Below, one piece after another: positions 35,710-45,217 of a stretch of 64,000 nucleotides of DNA. Each line of letters opens with the position of its first letter. The stretch's first letter is position 1. Where the stretch lies: positions 3,559,501 through 3,623,500 of the forward strand of contig NZ_CP031395.1 of assembly GCF_004328645.1 (NCBI RefSeq), written 5' to 3'. The notes below the pieces were generated by a model. It made no database searches. It was not told the origin of the DNA and was given only the letters and a program-made list of their open reading frames with translations. Origin of the DNA: Hylemonella gracilis. GTDB taxonomy: Bacteria > Pseudomonadota > Gammaproteobacteria > Burkholderiales > Burkholderiaceae_C. A program made the translations under genes and the position numbers.

Positions 35710-36693
35710 TCAGGGTATGAACTTCAACCCAATGGCAATGGAGCGGCGCTCCTGCGTGTAGTTGGACAGCGTCTGCAGAGGGCCCTGGTGGTAGCGCAGG
35801 TACCAAGTCCATCGATTCGTCGCCGAGGGCAGGTAGTCCAGATCCCAGGAATCCGTCGCCCAGCCCTTTTCCCCCAGGGTCCATGTGACGCTGAACTCCC
35901 CATCCTCGACACCTGTCGCGCGCACCCAGGTCAACCGGATCAGGTCATAGTCCGAAATCGTGGTGCCCTTGCCGGCCCAGGGCCCCCAAGTAACGCCCGT
36001 GTCCTGATGAAAGTAAAACCGGGCCTTAGCATACAGCGAGCCCAGCGGATCCTCCGTCTGACCCAGGCGCACCTCGGTGGAAAAGAAATTCATGCCACGG
36101 CTGACCGTGTCGAAGAACTTATGGTCTCCCTCGTCATAGGCTTTTTGGGCGCGCGCTGCCTCAGACGCGCTGTGGACCTCGGTCGTCTGACCATTCGACA
36201 GATGCTCCAGGCCCAGGTCGACCCAGCGCAGCGAGGTGATGCCGGCCACCGGCTGCCGCCAGCGGTAGTGCATGCCAGGGTTGCTGATGCGGTTGATGAC
36301 TGGTCCGGAATCCCGGCTACCCGCGTAGAAATCGAACTCCCCCGTGTACTTCAGGTACCAGCCCGCCTCGAACCTGGGCTGAGGCAGGCAGGGCTTTGCC
36401 GAGTCTTGCTCGACCGATTCCTTGTCCGGCACGGGATCGAGCACATAGCGGAATGAATAGTGCGCGCGCAGCGCGGTCTCGTCCTCTTCGGCCTTTTGGT
36501 AGACCCCATAGCTGGGCTCATGCGGCTGAAAGCGCGAGACGTCGCAGGACTTGTACTGCGGCCCTTGCAGGCCGGGTGACGACGGTTCTCCGGCCAGCGG
36601 TTGAGGGGCCGTTTGCGCTTGAAGACCCCTCCCCACCGCTCCGAGCAGGACAAGGCATGCTGCCCAGCGGATCCATCCCTGAACCTTCACCAT
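35710..36693 (-). CDS. outer-membrane phospholipase A (OMPLA)-like protein
   Basis: 327 aa from the ATG at 36693 with a GGGAGG ribosome-binding site. Signal peptide (ACLVLLGAVGRGLQAQ) then a beta-barrel-like sequence with alternating hydrophobic strands and a C-terminal aromatic-rich strand ending in LKFIP. The catalytic OMPLA motif is recognisable as GLEHLSNG (His and Ser spaced as in HxSNG), followed after an unusually long charged insert by SRGMNFFSTEVRL, where OMPLA has its calcium/Asn region. Hydrolyses phospholipids that leak into the outer leaflet. Monocistronic by position. Confidence 0.75.
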   Translation of the reverse strand: MVKVQGWIRWAACLVLLGAVGRGLQAQTAPQPLAGEPSSPGLQGPQYKSCDVSRFQPHEPSYGVYQKAEEDETALRAHYSFRYVLDPVPDKESVEQDSAKPCLPQPRFEAGWYLKYTGEFDFYAGSRDSGPVINRISNPGMHYRWRQPVAGITSLRWVDLGLEHLSNGQTTEVHSASEAARAQKAYDEGDHKFFDTVSRGMNFFSTEVRLGQTEDPLGSLYAKARFYFHQDTGVTWGPWAGKGTTISDYDLIRLTWVRATGVEDGEFSVTWTLGEKGWATDSWDLDYLPSATNRWTWYLRYHQGPLQTLSNYTQERRSIAIGLKFIP

Positions 36694-36860
36694 CACCGGC
36701 CTCCCTGTCGGAATCTTCCTGACAGATGCTAGCCCTCGGCAAGGTCCACACCATCCCATGAACAGGGGATGCGGGGAATCAGTCCGCCTTCGAGGGAGCG
36801 CCCATGCCGGTATCGCCGGATGTCACGAGCGTGCCCCGCCGGGGAACCGCAGCGCCGGCA

Positions 36861-37769
36861 TCAACGGAACATGAGCGACTGGTGCGTGGCCGCGCCCGCC
36901 TGGGCCCCATCCCCCACCGCAAGCGCCACGTTGCCAGTCGCGCGCGCTGCGTCACCGCAGGCGAAGACACCCGGCACGGTAGTCTCCTTGAGGGCGTCGG
37001 TGCGGATGTAGCTACCGACGGGACCCACGTCGAAAGCACACCCCAGTTGCTCGGCGATCGGGCTGCCCACGCGGGTCTGGCTGGCGGTGAACAGGCCGTC
37101 CATCACGACACGCGTGCCATCGGCGAGTTCCACGGTCGCATGGTCCACGAGGCGTGCCACGGGTCGCGGCTCAATGGCAACGCCCCGTGCGGCCAGCCGG
37201 ATTCGCTGCGTCTCGTCCAACACGCAGGCGCCGTTGTTGGTGAAGAAGGTAACCTGGCCCCAGTCCGGCAGCATCAGGGCCTGGTGCAGCGACAGTTCAC
37301 CAACACCCAGCACGCCGATGCGCCCTTGTCCCAGCTCATAACCATGGCAATACGGACAATGGAAGACACTGCGACCCCAGCGCGGCGTCAGGCCTTCGAT
37401 GGCGGGCAGCTGATCCACCACGCCTGGCGCCAGCACCAGTCTGCGCGCTCGTACAAGCTGGCCCTGGGCGGTGCCCAGCGCGAATTCGCCGCCACTCATT
37501 TCCGCCTGGACCACCGAGCCGTCCATCCAGGACACGGTCGGATAGGCCAGCAGTTGCGCCTTCCCATCAGCCACGATCTCCGCCGGTGCACGACCATCTT
37601 GCCCCAGGAATCCGTGAGACGCCGAGGCGAAACGGTTGCGGCGCTGTCCCGCGTCGATGACCAGCAGGCGCCTGCGCGCACGGGCCAGTTGCATCGCGGC
37701 CGACAAGCCCGCGTAGCTGCCGCCGATCACGGCCGCGTCAAAAACCATCTGAGGCGCGTCAGTGTTCAT
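36861..37769 (-). CDS. thioredoxin-reductase-like FAD/NAD(P)-dependent oxidoreductase
   Basis: 302 aa from the ATG at 37769, with AAGGAA upstream. FAD-binding GGSYAGLSAAMQLARARRR (about 16-34), redox-active CPYC in FHCPYCHGYE near residue 140, a second nucleotide-binding region around GVLGVGELSLHQALML, and the C-terminal GVFACGDAARATGNVALAVGDGAQAG that closes the FAD site. It is shorter in the NADPH loop than bacterial TrxB and lies nearer to stand-alone thiol oxidoreductases of the gliotoxin-oxidase/GliT type. Electron partner unknown. Divergent from the zinc operon across an AT-rich region. Confidence 0.85.
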   Translation of the reverse strand: MNTDAPQMVFDAAVIGGSYAGLSAAMQLARARRRLLVIDAGQRRNRFASASHGFLGQDGRAPAEIVADGKAQLLAYPTVSWMDGSVVQAEMSGGEFALGTAQGQLVRARRLVLAPGVVDQLPAIEGLTPRWGRSVFHCPYCHGYELGQGRIGVLGVGELSLHQALMLPDWGQVTFFTNNGACVLDETQRIRLAARGVAIEPRPVARLVDHATVELADGTRVVMDGLFTASQTRVGSPIAEQLGCAFDVGPVGSYIRTDALKETTVPGVFACGDAARATGNVALAVGDGAQAGAATHQSLMFR

Positions 37770-37910
37770 TTTCTTGTTCCTTCGGGGTTGTCCCAATCAC
37801 GGATCTGTTTCTGGCGAGAATGCGGGCAGGCGCGTCGAACGGGATCGAATCGGACGACTCAACGGACCGCGAACCGGTCGTTTGCTTTTCTAAACACGCC
37901 GTACATAAAT

Positions 37911-37930
37911 GATAATGAATAATTGATAAC
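37911..37930 (+). promoter_or_regulatory. AT-rich Fur/Zur-type operator-like box
   Basis: GATAATGAATAATTGATAAC at 37911-37930 stands out in this GC-rich DNA and resembles the Fur-family consensus built from GATAAT hexamers. It lies 144 bp before the DUF2796 gene in the 304-bp gap shared with the divergent flavoprotein. A Fur-family regulator gene closes the downstream operon, so zinc (Zur) control is the simplest reading; iron control by Fur remains possible. The rest of the gap holds no gene. Confidence 0.6.
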
Positions 37931-38073
37931 AATAAAGAATGATGGGTCAAGCGAGCGAACAGGCACGATTCGTCGGCCTTCACGGCTCTTGAAATTCATC
38001 TTCCGATCTGTTCTCAACCGGCAGTCCCGCCATGTGCTTGTCATTTCGCCATTTGATGCCCCAGGAGAGTTTC

Positions 38074-38658
38074 ATGCCCGCTTTGCCCTTCCGCCACGCG
38101 ATCCACGCGATCCCCTTGCTCGCCGCCCTGTCGGCCCTGCCCGTGCTGGCGCAGCAGCACGCCCATACCCACGGCCGTCTGTCCATGGACGTCGCGGTTG
38201 ACGCGCAGACCCTGACACTGGCCATTGAATCGCCGCTGGACAGCTTTCTTGGTTTTGAGCGCGCGCCGCGCACCGACGCCGAACGCAAGCGCGTGTCAGA
38301 CATGGTGGCTCGCCTGAATGCCGCCGACCGGCTGTTCCAACCGGACCCGGCCGCCGAATGCACGCTCTCGAAAGTCACGCTGAATTCAGCGGCCCTCGGT
38401 CTCGGCGACGCGAAGCAGGAGGACGACCATGGCCACGGCCATGACGGCAAGAAAGGCCACGACCAGGACGAACACGCGGACATCGACGTGGACATCGTCT
38501 TCAACTGCGCCAAGGCCACGCAGGCAAGCTACGTCGACGTCAAACTCTTCGATGCCTTCAAGCACATTCGCGCCATCGACGCTCAGGTCGCCGGGCCCCA
38601 GGGCCAGTTCAAGCGCGGCCTTCGACCTGACGCGTCCCGGCTCAAACTGGGACACTGA
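38074..38658 (+). CDS. DUF2796 periplasmic zinc-binding protein (ZrgA-like)
   Basis: 194 aa from the ATG at 38074, preceded by AGGAGA. Signal peptide ending around PVLAQQ, then an AHTHGRLSM segment and a central His/Asp-rich loop (DDHGHGHDGKKGHDQDEH, residues about 123-140) that is expected to bind zinc. The DUF2796 family includes ZrgA of the Vibrio cholerae zrgABCDE zinc transporter. First gene of an operon with an ABC ATPase, an FtsX-like permease, a DUF3299 protein and a Fur-family regulator, preceded by a Fur/Zur-like box. Probably captures zinc under starvation. Confidence 0.85.
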   Translation: MPALPFRHAIHAIPLLAALSALPVLAQQHAHTHGRLSMDVAVDAQTLTLAIESPLDSFLGFERAPRTDAERKRVSDMVARLNAADRLFQPDPAAECTLSKVTLNSAALGLGDAKQEDDHGHGHDGKKGHDQDEHADIDVDIVFNCAKATQASYVDVKLFDAFKHIRAIDAQVAGPQGQFKRGLRPDASRLKLGH

Positions 38659-38667
38659 GCGTTGGCC

Positions 38668-39384
38668 ATGGCACGCCCTATCCTCGAACTGAAAGACCTG
38701 CGCTTCGCCTGGCCACGCGATGAGCGCGACTGCCTGGACATCGCCGACTTCGCCGTCTCACCTGGCGAGACCGTATTCCTGCACGGTCCCAGTGGCTGCG
38801 GCAAGAGCACGCTGCTGTCGCTGATGGCCGGTGTGCTGCTGCCCCAGTCCGGACGTGTCGCGCTGCTCGGCACCGACTGGGGCGCCTTGCGTCCGACGGC
38901 GCGCGATCGGCACCGCGTCGATCATGTGGGCTACATCTTCCAGCAGTTCAACCTGCTGCCCTACCTGACCGCGCTGGACAATGTGCTGCTGCCCTGCCGT
39001 TTCTCCGCGCTGCGCAGGACGGCGGCCGAGGGACGGAGCGCCTCGTTGCAGGCGGCGGCGGAACACTGGCTCGCGGGCATGGGACTGGACGCCTCGGTGT
39101 GGCGCCGGCCCGCGCACACCCTGTCGGTCGGTCAGCAACAGCGCGTGGCCGCGGCACGCGCGCTGATCGGCCAACCCGATCTGGTGATTGCCGACGAACC
39201 GACCTCGGCCTTGGACGAGGACCGGCGCGACGCCTTCCTGGACCTGCTGCTGTCGGCCTGCGTGCGCGCGGGCAGCGCGCTGGTGCTGGTCAGCCATGAT
39301 CGGCGCATCGCGACGCGCTTCGGGCGGCAGGTGCTGCTGCCTGCCCTCAACCGGGCCGCACGCCCCGAGGAGGTCCTGGCATGA
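38668..39384 (+). CDS. ABC transporter ATP-binding protein of the zinc operon
   Basis: 238 aa from the ATG at 38668 (a TTG two codons upstream is possible). Walker A GPSGCGKST (about 33-41), Q-loop in IFQQFNLLPYLT, signature LSVGQQQR, Walker B LVIADEPTSALDED and switch His in LVSHDRR. It belongs to the LolD/MacB-like group that pairs with FtsX-type permeases rather than to the ZnuC group. It powers the membrane partner encoded immediately downstream, whose ATG overlaps the stop. Confidence 0.93.
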   Translation: MARPILELKDLRFAWPRDERDCLDIADFAVSPGETVFLHGPSGCGKSTLLSLMAGVLLPQSGRVALLGTDWGALRPTARDRHRVDHVGYIFQQFNLLPYLTALDNVLLPCRFSALRRTAAEGRSASLQAAAEHWLAGMGLDASVWRRPAHTLSVGQQQRVAAARALIGQPDLVIADEPTSALDEDRRDAFLDLLLSACVRAGSALVLVSHDRRIATRFGRQVLLPALNRAARPEEVLA

Positions 39385-40649
39385 CACATGGTTTTCTGCT
39401 GAGCCTTGCCTGGCGCAGTGCCTGGAACCGACGCTTCACGCTGGCGCTGACCGTCTGCTCCATTGCCCTGTCCACCTTCATGCTGCTGGGCGTGGAGCGC
39501 GTGCGCACGGACCTGCGCGGCAGCTTCTCCTCGGCCGTGTCCGGCACCGACCTGATCGTCGGACCGCGCACCGGTTCGGTTCAGCTGCTGCTGTACGCCG
39601 TCTTCCGCGTGGGTGCGGCCACCAACAACATCCGCTGGAGCAGCATCGAGGCACTGCAGCAGCTGCGCGGCGTCGCCTGGGTCGTGCCCTTGTCCCTGGG
39701 GGATTCGCACCGCGGCTTTCCTGTGCTGGGCACCACCACGGCGTACTTCGACCATTTCCGTCATGGTGAGCAGCAGCCCCTGCGGCTGCGGGAAGGCACG
39801 CGCTTTCAGGACTTGTACGACGCGGTCATCGGCGCGGAGGTGGCGGACCAGTTGGGCTACCGCGTGGGCCAGCGCATCACCCTGGCCCATGGCACGGGCG
39901 AGATCAGTCTGTCCGAGCACGCGGACAAGCCGTTCACCGTGGTGGGGGTGCTCGCGCGTACCGGCACGCCGGTGGACCGCACGGTGCATATCAGTCTGGA
40001 GGCCATGGAAGCCCTGCACGTGGACTGGATGGCCGGTGTTCCGCTGCAAGGCCTGCACGTCAGCGCCGAAGAAGCACGCCGCATGAACCTGCAACCCCGC
40101 ACGGTCACGGCCGCGCTGGTCGGCCTGCAGAACCGCGCGGCCGTGTTCTCGGTGCAGCGCCAGGTGAACAACTTCGGTGGTGAGCCACTGATGTCCATCC
40201 TGCCTGGGGTGGCGCTGGACGAACTCTGGGACGTGGTGGGCGCGGGTGAACGCGCACTGATGCTGATGTCCGGACTGGTGGCCCTGGTCAGCATGGCGGG
40301 CCTGATGTCGGTGGTGCTCGCGGGTCTGAACGAACGGCGGCGTGAGCTGGCGGTGCTGCGCGCCGTCGGTGCCAGCCTGCGCCATGTGCTGCTGTTGCTG
40401 ACGCTCGAGGGCCTGCTGATGACCCTGGTGGGCACCAGCCTGGGTATCGCCACGCTGTCGGCCTGCGCACTGGCACTCGGCCCCTGGCTGCAATCGGACT
40501 TCGGACTGACGTTACAGTTGGCGCAGCCCACGCTCACGCAGGGGCTGATGCTGTCCGGTCTGTTGCTCGCGGGCTGGGTGGCCAGCCTGCTGCCCGGCTG
40601 GCGAGCATATCGCCTGTCGCTGGCCGACGGCCTGTCACCGAGAATCTGA
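39381..40649 (+). CDS. FtsX/MacB-type ABC permease of the zinc operon
   Basis: 422 aa; start overlaps the ATPase stop (ATGA). Layout of the FtsX-like family: one N-terminal helix (FTLALTVCSIALSTFMLLGV), a large periplasmic domain of about 230 residues, then three C-terminal helices (MLMSGLVALVSMAGLMSVVLAGL, LLLLTLEGLLMTLVGTSLG, LMLSGLLLAGWVASLLPG). Such permeases usually transmit force to the periplasm and do not move small ions by themselves, so how it helps in zinc handling is open. Its partner ZrgA-like protein and the DUF3299 protein may do the periplasmic work. Confidence 0.9.
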   Translation: MTHGFLLSLAWRSAWNRRFTLALTVCSIALSTFMLLGVERVRTDLRGSFSSAVSGTDLIVGPRTGSVQLLLYAVFRVGAATNNIRWSSIEALQQLRGVAWVVPLSLGDSHRGFPVLGTTTAYFDHFRHGEQQPLRLREGTRFQDLYDAVIGAEVADQLGYRVGQRITLAHGTGEISLSEHADKPFTVVGVLARTGTPVDRTVHISLEAMEALHVDWMAGVPLQGLHVSAEEARRMNLQPRTVTAALVGLQNRAAVFSVQRQVNNFGGEPLMSILPGVALDELWDVVGAGERALMLMSGLVALVSMAGLMSVVLAGLNERRRELAVLRAVGASLRHVLLLLTLEGLLMTLVGTSLGIATLSACALALGPWLQSDFGLTLQLAQPTLTQGLMLSGLLLAGWVASLLPGWRAYRLSLADGLSPRI

Positions 40650-40653
40650 CCTC

Positions 40654-41214
40654 ATGTTCCATCCCGCATCTTCCACCGTCAGTCGCGGCCTGCTGCGTGG
40701 CCTGGTCGTGACCTTGCTGGGTCTGGGCGCGCTGGTGCACGGCGCCCGGTCCGCCGACTACGCGGAGCTGAAATGGGAGGAATTGGTGCCGGAGGACTGG
40801 AACCCGGCGAATTCCTTCCGCGACCTGCAGCATCTGGCCGGCCTGCCTGACTCGGACGATCGAGTGCAGGCACTGTACGACCGCATGCGCAAGGTCTGGG
40901 ACGAGGCGCCGACGGTGCCTACGCTCAAGGGCAAGACGGTGAAGATCCCCGGTTTCATCGTGCCGCTCGAACGCAATGCGGATGGACTGCGCGAATTCCT
41001 GTTGGTGCCCTATTTCGGCGCCTGCATCCATTCGCCGCCGCCGCCCGCAAACCAAATCATCCATGTGCGTTCGAAGACACCGCTCAAAGGCTTCGAGTCC
41101 ATGAGCGCGGTGTGGGTCAGCGGCACTCTGGGCCTGGAACGCACGGGCTCCGACATGGGCGCGAGCGGCTACAGTCTGCAGGCCGCGCGTGTCGTGAAAT
41201 ACACAGGCAAATGA
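40654..41214 (+). CDS. DUF3299 exported protein of the zinc operon
   Basis: 186 aa. N-terminal signal peptide (LVVTLLGLGALVHGARSA), then the family core: LKWEELVPEDWNP, a middle helix, VKIPGFIVPLERNADGLREFLLVPYFGACIHSPPPPANQIIHV and VWVSGTL. The conserved GACIHSPPPP and single Cys-His suggest metal or ligand binding. DUF3299 genes are part of the zrg-type locus. Four bases separate it from the permease gene, so it belongs to the operon. Confidence 0.88.
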   Translation: MFHPASSTVSRGLLRGLVVTLLGLGALVHGARSADYAELKWEELVPEDWNPANSFRDLQHLAGLPDSDDRVQALYDRMRKVWDEAPTVPTLKGKTVKIPGFIVPLERNADGLREFLLVPYFGACIHSPPPPANQIIHVRSKTPLKGFESMSAVWVSGTLGLERTGSDMGASGYSLQAARVVKYTGK

Positions 41215-41309
41215 AAAAGCCACGAAGCAACTGGGCCACGGCCTGACACCCACGACAAGCAGCCGACGTAGCACGCAAGTTCCTCAGGACCACCCGCAAC
41301 AATCCCGCC

Positions 41310-41723
41310 ATGGAACGCTTTACCCGCCAACGCCACGCGATCCGCACGGCCCTGGAAGCAGCCGGTCGCCCCTTGCTGCCCGTGGAAATCCAGCTGGCCG
41401 CCCAGCACGAGGTACCAGCCTTGGGCCTGGCCACGGTCTACCGCAACCTCAAGCAGTTGGTGGAAGCCGAAGAAATCCAGCCGGTGGAACTGCCCGGCGA
41501 ACCACCGCGCTACGAAGTCAGCGGCCACAAGCACCACCACCATTTCCGCTGCCGCAATTGCGATCGCGTGTTCGACGTGCACGCCTGCCCCGGCAATATG
41601 CAGAAACTGGCACCGCGGGGGTTTGTGGTGGATGACCACGAGCTGACCTTGTACGGTTCCTGCAGCGACTGCCGCCAACGCGCGAGCGCGCGGCCAGCGA
41701 GACGCGGTAGTGCCCACGCCTGA
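41310..41723 (+). CDS. Fur-family regulator, probably Zur
   Basis: 137 aa. Winged helix (MERFTRQRHAIRTALEAAGRPLLPVEI ... LGLATVYRNLKQLVEAEEI) followed by the Fur metal domain with HKHHHHFRCRNCDRVFDV and CSDC, giving two CxxC pairs for structural zinc and a His cluster for the sensory site. It ends the zinc operon after a 95-bp gap, so zinc sensing is inferred from context; sequence alone does not exclude Fur or PerR specificity. It probably represses this operon through the AT-rich box at 37911-37930. Confidence 0.87.
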   Translation: MERFTRQRHAIRTALEAAGRPLLPVEIQLAAQHEVPALGLATVYRNLKQLVEAEEIQPVELPGEPPRYEVSGHKHHHHFRCRNCDRVFDVHACPGNMQKLAPRGFVVDDHELTLYGSCSDCRQRASARPARRGSAHA

Positions 41724-41811
41724 GCGGTGCCCCGGGGAACCGGGTCAAGAAAGACGCTGAACCGCCGATAACACGGATTGAACCCGCAGCATGGCGGGGA
41801 AGGATTGATCA

Positions 41812-42318
41812 GTGTCTGTTTCCAGCATCCCCACCGCCACGCCGCCCGCCACGAGTGAGCGCATCAAGACAGCCGGGCCGACGAACACCACGGCCCGCAC
41901 CGAATCGGAGGAGCCTCCGCGCACCACTTCCGACACCAGCACCGGGGACAAGAGCGTGTATGTGGATCTTTCACCCGTGGCACGCATGATGTCCGCCCAG
42001 GGCGGGGGTCCAGCAAGTGCCGCGGGCAATACCGACATCGACGAAAGCGACCTGCCCTCCGTGGTGAAGGACCTCCTGAAACGCATCCGAGAACTGAAGC
42101 AAAAACTGCAGGAGCTACAACAGCAGATGCGGCAAGTCCAATCCGACGCCGGCCTGAGCCCGGAACAGCGACAGACGAAACTACAGCAATTGCAGGGGCA
42201 GATTCAGGCCATATCGGCTGCTCTGTCCACGGTCAACAGCGCCTTGGGCAAGGCCGTGAAGCAGCAGAACCTGAGCCCGGACCAATTGACGGAGGTCGCC
42301 TCTTTCCTCGCCGCCTGA
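41812..42318 (+). CDS. FlxA-like coiled-coil protein
   Basis: 168 aa starting at a GTG with AAGGA seven bases upstream. The N-terminal 75 residues are Ser/Thr/Pro-rich and probably disordered. The remainder is a heptad-rich coiled coil (VVKDLLKRIRELKQKLQELQQQMRQVQSD) followed by a second helix pair rich in Gln. There is no signal peptide or membrane segment. FlxA-like proteins are of unknown function but often co-occur with flagellar or chemotaxis genes; a chemoreceptor gene is next door in convergent orientation. Confidence 0.65.
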   Translation: MSVSSIPTATPPATSERIKTAGPTNTTARTESEEPPRTTSDTSTGDKSVYVDLSPVARMMSAQGGGPASAAGNTDIDESDLPSVVKDLLKRIRELKQKLQELQQQMRQVQSDAGLSPEQRQTKLQQLQGQIQAISAALSTVNSALGKAVKQQNLSPDQLTEVASFLAA

Positions 42319-42340
42319 GCAGCGCGCAAAGGCCCGGCGC

Positions 42341-44158
42341 CTAGAAACTCTCCCAGCTCGAGTCGTCCGCGGGTGCGGTCGGGCCTGTCACGGCGCCCTT
42401 GGCGCCCCCGGCCCGCACAGAGGCAGCCGGTAAAGTCCGCGCGGGCGGAACCGAGGGTCCTGGGGTCGACGCTGGGCTGGGCGAGGAAGCAGCGGACGGC
42501 TTGCTCGCCCCCCGCACGCGGGCGGGGCGAGCCGCGGGTGCAGCAGCCGTCGTGGCAACGGCCAGCGGTGCCGGCGCCGAGCCTAAGTGTGGCCGCGCCG
42601 CCAAGTGCCCGGCACCGACGTTGAACACCGCGACCACGTCGGCCAGACGTTGCGCCTGATCGCGCATGCTGGTGGCCGCAGCCGTGGACTGCTCCACGAG
42701 AGCCGCGTTCTGCTGTGTCATCTGATCCAGGCCGCTGATGGCCTGGTTGACCTGGTTGATGCCATCGCGCTGCTCCGCGGCGGCAGCACTGATTTCGCTG
42801 ATCAGGTCGCTGACACGGCGCACGCTGGACACGATTTCATCCATGCTCTTGCCGGCCTGCGCCACCTGGATCGAACCCATCTGCACCGCGTCCACCGAGT
42901 TGCCGATCAGGCCCTTGATCTCCTTGGCGGCTTCCGCGCTGCGCCCCGCCAGGCTGCGCACTTCGCCCGCCACCACCGCGAAGCCGCGGCCCTGCTCGCC
43001 CGCGCGCGCCGCCTCCACCGCCGCATTCAGCGCGAGGATGTTGGTCTGGAAGGCGATGCCGTCGATCACGCCGATGATGTCGTTGATGCGCTTGGATGAC
43101 TCCGTGATTTCCTTCATGCTGATCACGACCTGCTGCACCACCTCCCCGCCGCGCTGCGCGGCTTGGGCGGCACCGCTGGCCAACTGATTGGCCCGCGTGG
43201 CGGTGTCGGCGGACTGCGCCACGGTGCTCGTGAGTTCCTCGATGCTGGCCGCGGTCTGCTCCAGGCTGGCCGCGGTCTGCTCGGTCCGGGCCGAGAGGTC
43301 CTGGTTGCCTGAGGCGATCTCGCCGGAGGCGGACGACACGGATTCCACTCCGCTGCGCACCTCCGACACCACGTTGCGCAAGCGTTCGCTCATGGTGCCC
43401 AGGGCACGCAGCAATTGGCCCGTCTCGTCGCGGGCGCGCGATTCGAGGCGTTGACTCAAGTCGCCCGCGGCCACCGTGTCGGCCAAGCGGACCGCCTCGG
43501 CGATGGGCCGGGTGATGCTGCGGGTGATGGTCAGGCCCAAGGCCACGCCCGCGCTCAGGGAGATCGCGCTGCAAAGAATCAGCAGCACGCGGCTGCGCTC
43601 CCAGGTTGAGCGCGCGGCCGCGTTGGCCCGCAGGGCCTCCGCCTGCGAGACCTCGCTCAGCTTCTGCACTTCGGCGGCGTAAGCACGCAAGCCGGGGCTC
43701 AGGCGTTGCTCATTGAGGGTGTGCATCAGGTAGAGGTCTTCCGTGCTGTTGCGCTGCTTCAGCATGGTCAATTCGTTGCGCGCCTCGCGGTACGCCAGGG
43801 CCTGGACATTCACGCGGTCCAGGATCTCCCGCCCCTCGGGCGTCGCGATCTCCTGCAAGGCCTTCTGCAACTCCAGCACGTGCTGGGTGTGGCCGTTGAT
43901 CACCGCCTCCAGGCGCTGATTCTCCATGGGGTTGTAGTTGCGCACGTAAGCCGTGAGCACTTCCTGGTGAGCCTCGATCGTGCGCATCCAGTCGGTCGCG
44001 AGCACCACGCGCTGCTGCGCCTGATAACCAGCCTGGGAGGCGTCGTTCATCCGCAAGAGGCTGACAAAGCCCACCAGCGCCATGACCACCATCAGCACGA
44101 GCTGAATGCCGATGGTGACGCTCAAGCGAGTGCCTATCTTCAGATCGGAGAATTTCAT
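42341..44158 (-). CDS. methyl-accepting chemotaxis protein
   Basis: 605 aa. Two membrane helices (about 14-34 and 190-210) bracket a four-helix-bundle periplasmic sensor of about 155 residues. A HAMP domain ([23 protein letters not shown]) and the signalling hairpin tip with [40 protein letters not shown] follow. A long Ala/Pro-rich linker of about 70 residues leads to the C-terminal SWESF, which fits the xWxxF pentapeptide that docks CheR/CheB. It feeds the flagellar chemotaxis pathway. Ligand unknown; the sensor domain has no obvious metal or heme motif. Confidence 0.95.
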   Translation of the reverse strand: MKFSDLKIGTRLSVTIGIQLVLMVVMALVGFVSLLRMNDASQAGYQAQQRVVLATDWMRTIEAHQEVLTAYVRNYNPMENQRLEAVINGHTQHVLELQKALQEIATPEGREILDRVNVQALAYREARNELTMLKQRNSTEDLYLMHTLNEQRLSPGLRAYAAEVQKLSEVSQAEALRANAAARSTWERSRVLLILCSAISLSAGVALGLTITRSITRPIAEAVRLADTVAAGDLSQRLESRARDETGQLLRALGTMSERLRNVVSEVRSGVESVSSASGEIASGNQDLSARTEQTAASLEQTAASIEELTSTVAQSADTATRANQLASGAAQAAQRGGEVVQQVVISMKEITESSKRINDIIGVIDGIAFQTNILALNAAVEAARAGEQGRGFAVVAGEVRSLAGRSAEAAKEIKGLIGNSVDAVQMGSIQVAQAGKSMDEIVSSVRRVSDLISEISAAAAEQRDGINQVNQAISGLDQMTQQNAALVEQSTAAATSMRDQAQRLADVVAVFNVGAGHLAARPHLGSAPAPLAVATTAAAPAARPARVRGASKPSAASSPSPASTPGPSVPPARTLPAASVRAGGAKGAVTGPTAPADDSSWESF

Positions 44159-44330
44159 CTTGTCTTCCTGGTCGATGCCTTGTTGTACGTAATCGATGCC
44201 CCAACGCGGAAACGCCTGCCGGTATGAAGCAGCCGCTCAATCGTGGCGGCTCCGGACCGGCATCCGGGTAAATACCCAGCCCCCTCGGTCCCGGATTTCC
44301 GGACGACCATTCTCTCAAATCCGCGGCAAC

Positions 44331-45137
44331 TCAGGTGCCCGAGGCCTCCAGGGCCAGGAGTTCAGCGTCGGTGAAACCCGCGGCGCGGCGCGCATCAAGA
44401 TTGAAGGGTTTCTTGAGGCGCGGCGCCTGATAGCGAGTGGTCAACTCGGCGTAGGTGGCCAGCGGGTCCAGGTCGCGCTGGCCACAGGCCCAGGCGTACC
44501 AGCGGTTGCCTGTGGCGACATGGCCGATTTCCTCGCGCAGGATCAAATCCAGAATCTCACCGCCACGCAAATCACCGATGGACAGCAGCTTGACCTTGAC
44601 CGCTGGCGATGCGTCCAGACCACGCGCCTCCAGCGTGCGAGGCACCAAGGCCACACGCGCCAGGAGATCGTCCCGGGTGCGCTCGGCCATCTCCCACAGG
44701 CCGTTGTGGGCGGGGAAGTCGCCATAGTCGAAACCCAGCGTCCGCAGGTGAGCGCGCAGCAGGGTGAAATGGTTCGCCTCTTCCCGCGCCACCCGCAGCC
44801 AATCACGGTAGAAGGCCTCGGGCAGGCCCGGGAAGCGCCAACAGATGTCCAGCGCCAGATCGATGGCGTTGCGCTCGATGTGAACGATGGAATGCACCAG
44901 GGCCGCGTGGCCGCGCGGTGTGTTGAGGGCGCCGGGCTTGATCTGCGTGTGGGGCAGCAAGACCGGTGTTTCGCCACGGCCGGGCCGGCCCTCGTGGCCT
45001 TGAGGGTTGAATACCGTGTCCGGGTCTAGGCAACCGGCGCGGACATCAAGCGTCAGGACTTCGACGGCCTTGGCGACGGGGTCGGCCAGGGTGAGCAGGC
45101 GCAGGCAGCTGGCGCGGAGTTCGGGGGCGCTGTTCAT
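44331..45137 (-). CDS. DUF455 ferritin-like family protein
   Basis: 268 aa from the ATG at 45137. Ferritin-like four-helix features: HIERNAIDLALDICWRF (ExxH-like pair), WLRVAREEANHFTLLRAHL (EExxH) and LREEIGHVATGNRWY (EExxH). These three carboxylate/His clusters could hold a diiron centre, as in the family. DUF455 proteins are widespread and of unknown function, with proposed links to tRNA or hydroxylation chemistry. Cytoplasmic, monocistronic. Confidence 0.85.
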   Translation of the reverse strand: MNSAPELRASCLRLLTLADPVAKAVEVLTLDVRAGCLDPDTVFNPQGHEGRPGRGETPVLLPHTQIKPGALNTPRGHAALVHSIVHIERNAIDLALDICWRFPGLPEAFYRDWLRVAREEANHFTLLRAHLRTLGFDYGDFPAHNGLWEMAERTRDDLLARVALVPRTLEARGLDASPAVKVKLLSIGDLRGGEILDLILREEIGHVATGNRWYAWACGQRDLDPLATYAELTTRYQAPRLKKPFNLDARRAAGFTDAELLALEASGT

Positions 45138-45217
45138 AGCGGCGAATGGTAGCGATCTTGCTCGCACGCCCGGGATGAGGTAACGAGCCCTCAAGCTCAG
45201 TGACAACGCGTGCAGCC

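Noticed and set aside
41724..41811. Possible promoter motif between zur and the FlxA-like gene.
   Set aside because: No convincing -35/-10 pair; only the ribosome-binding site before the GTG is clear.
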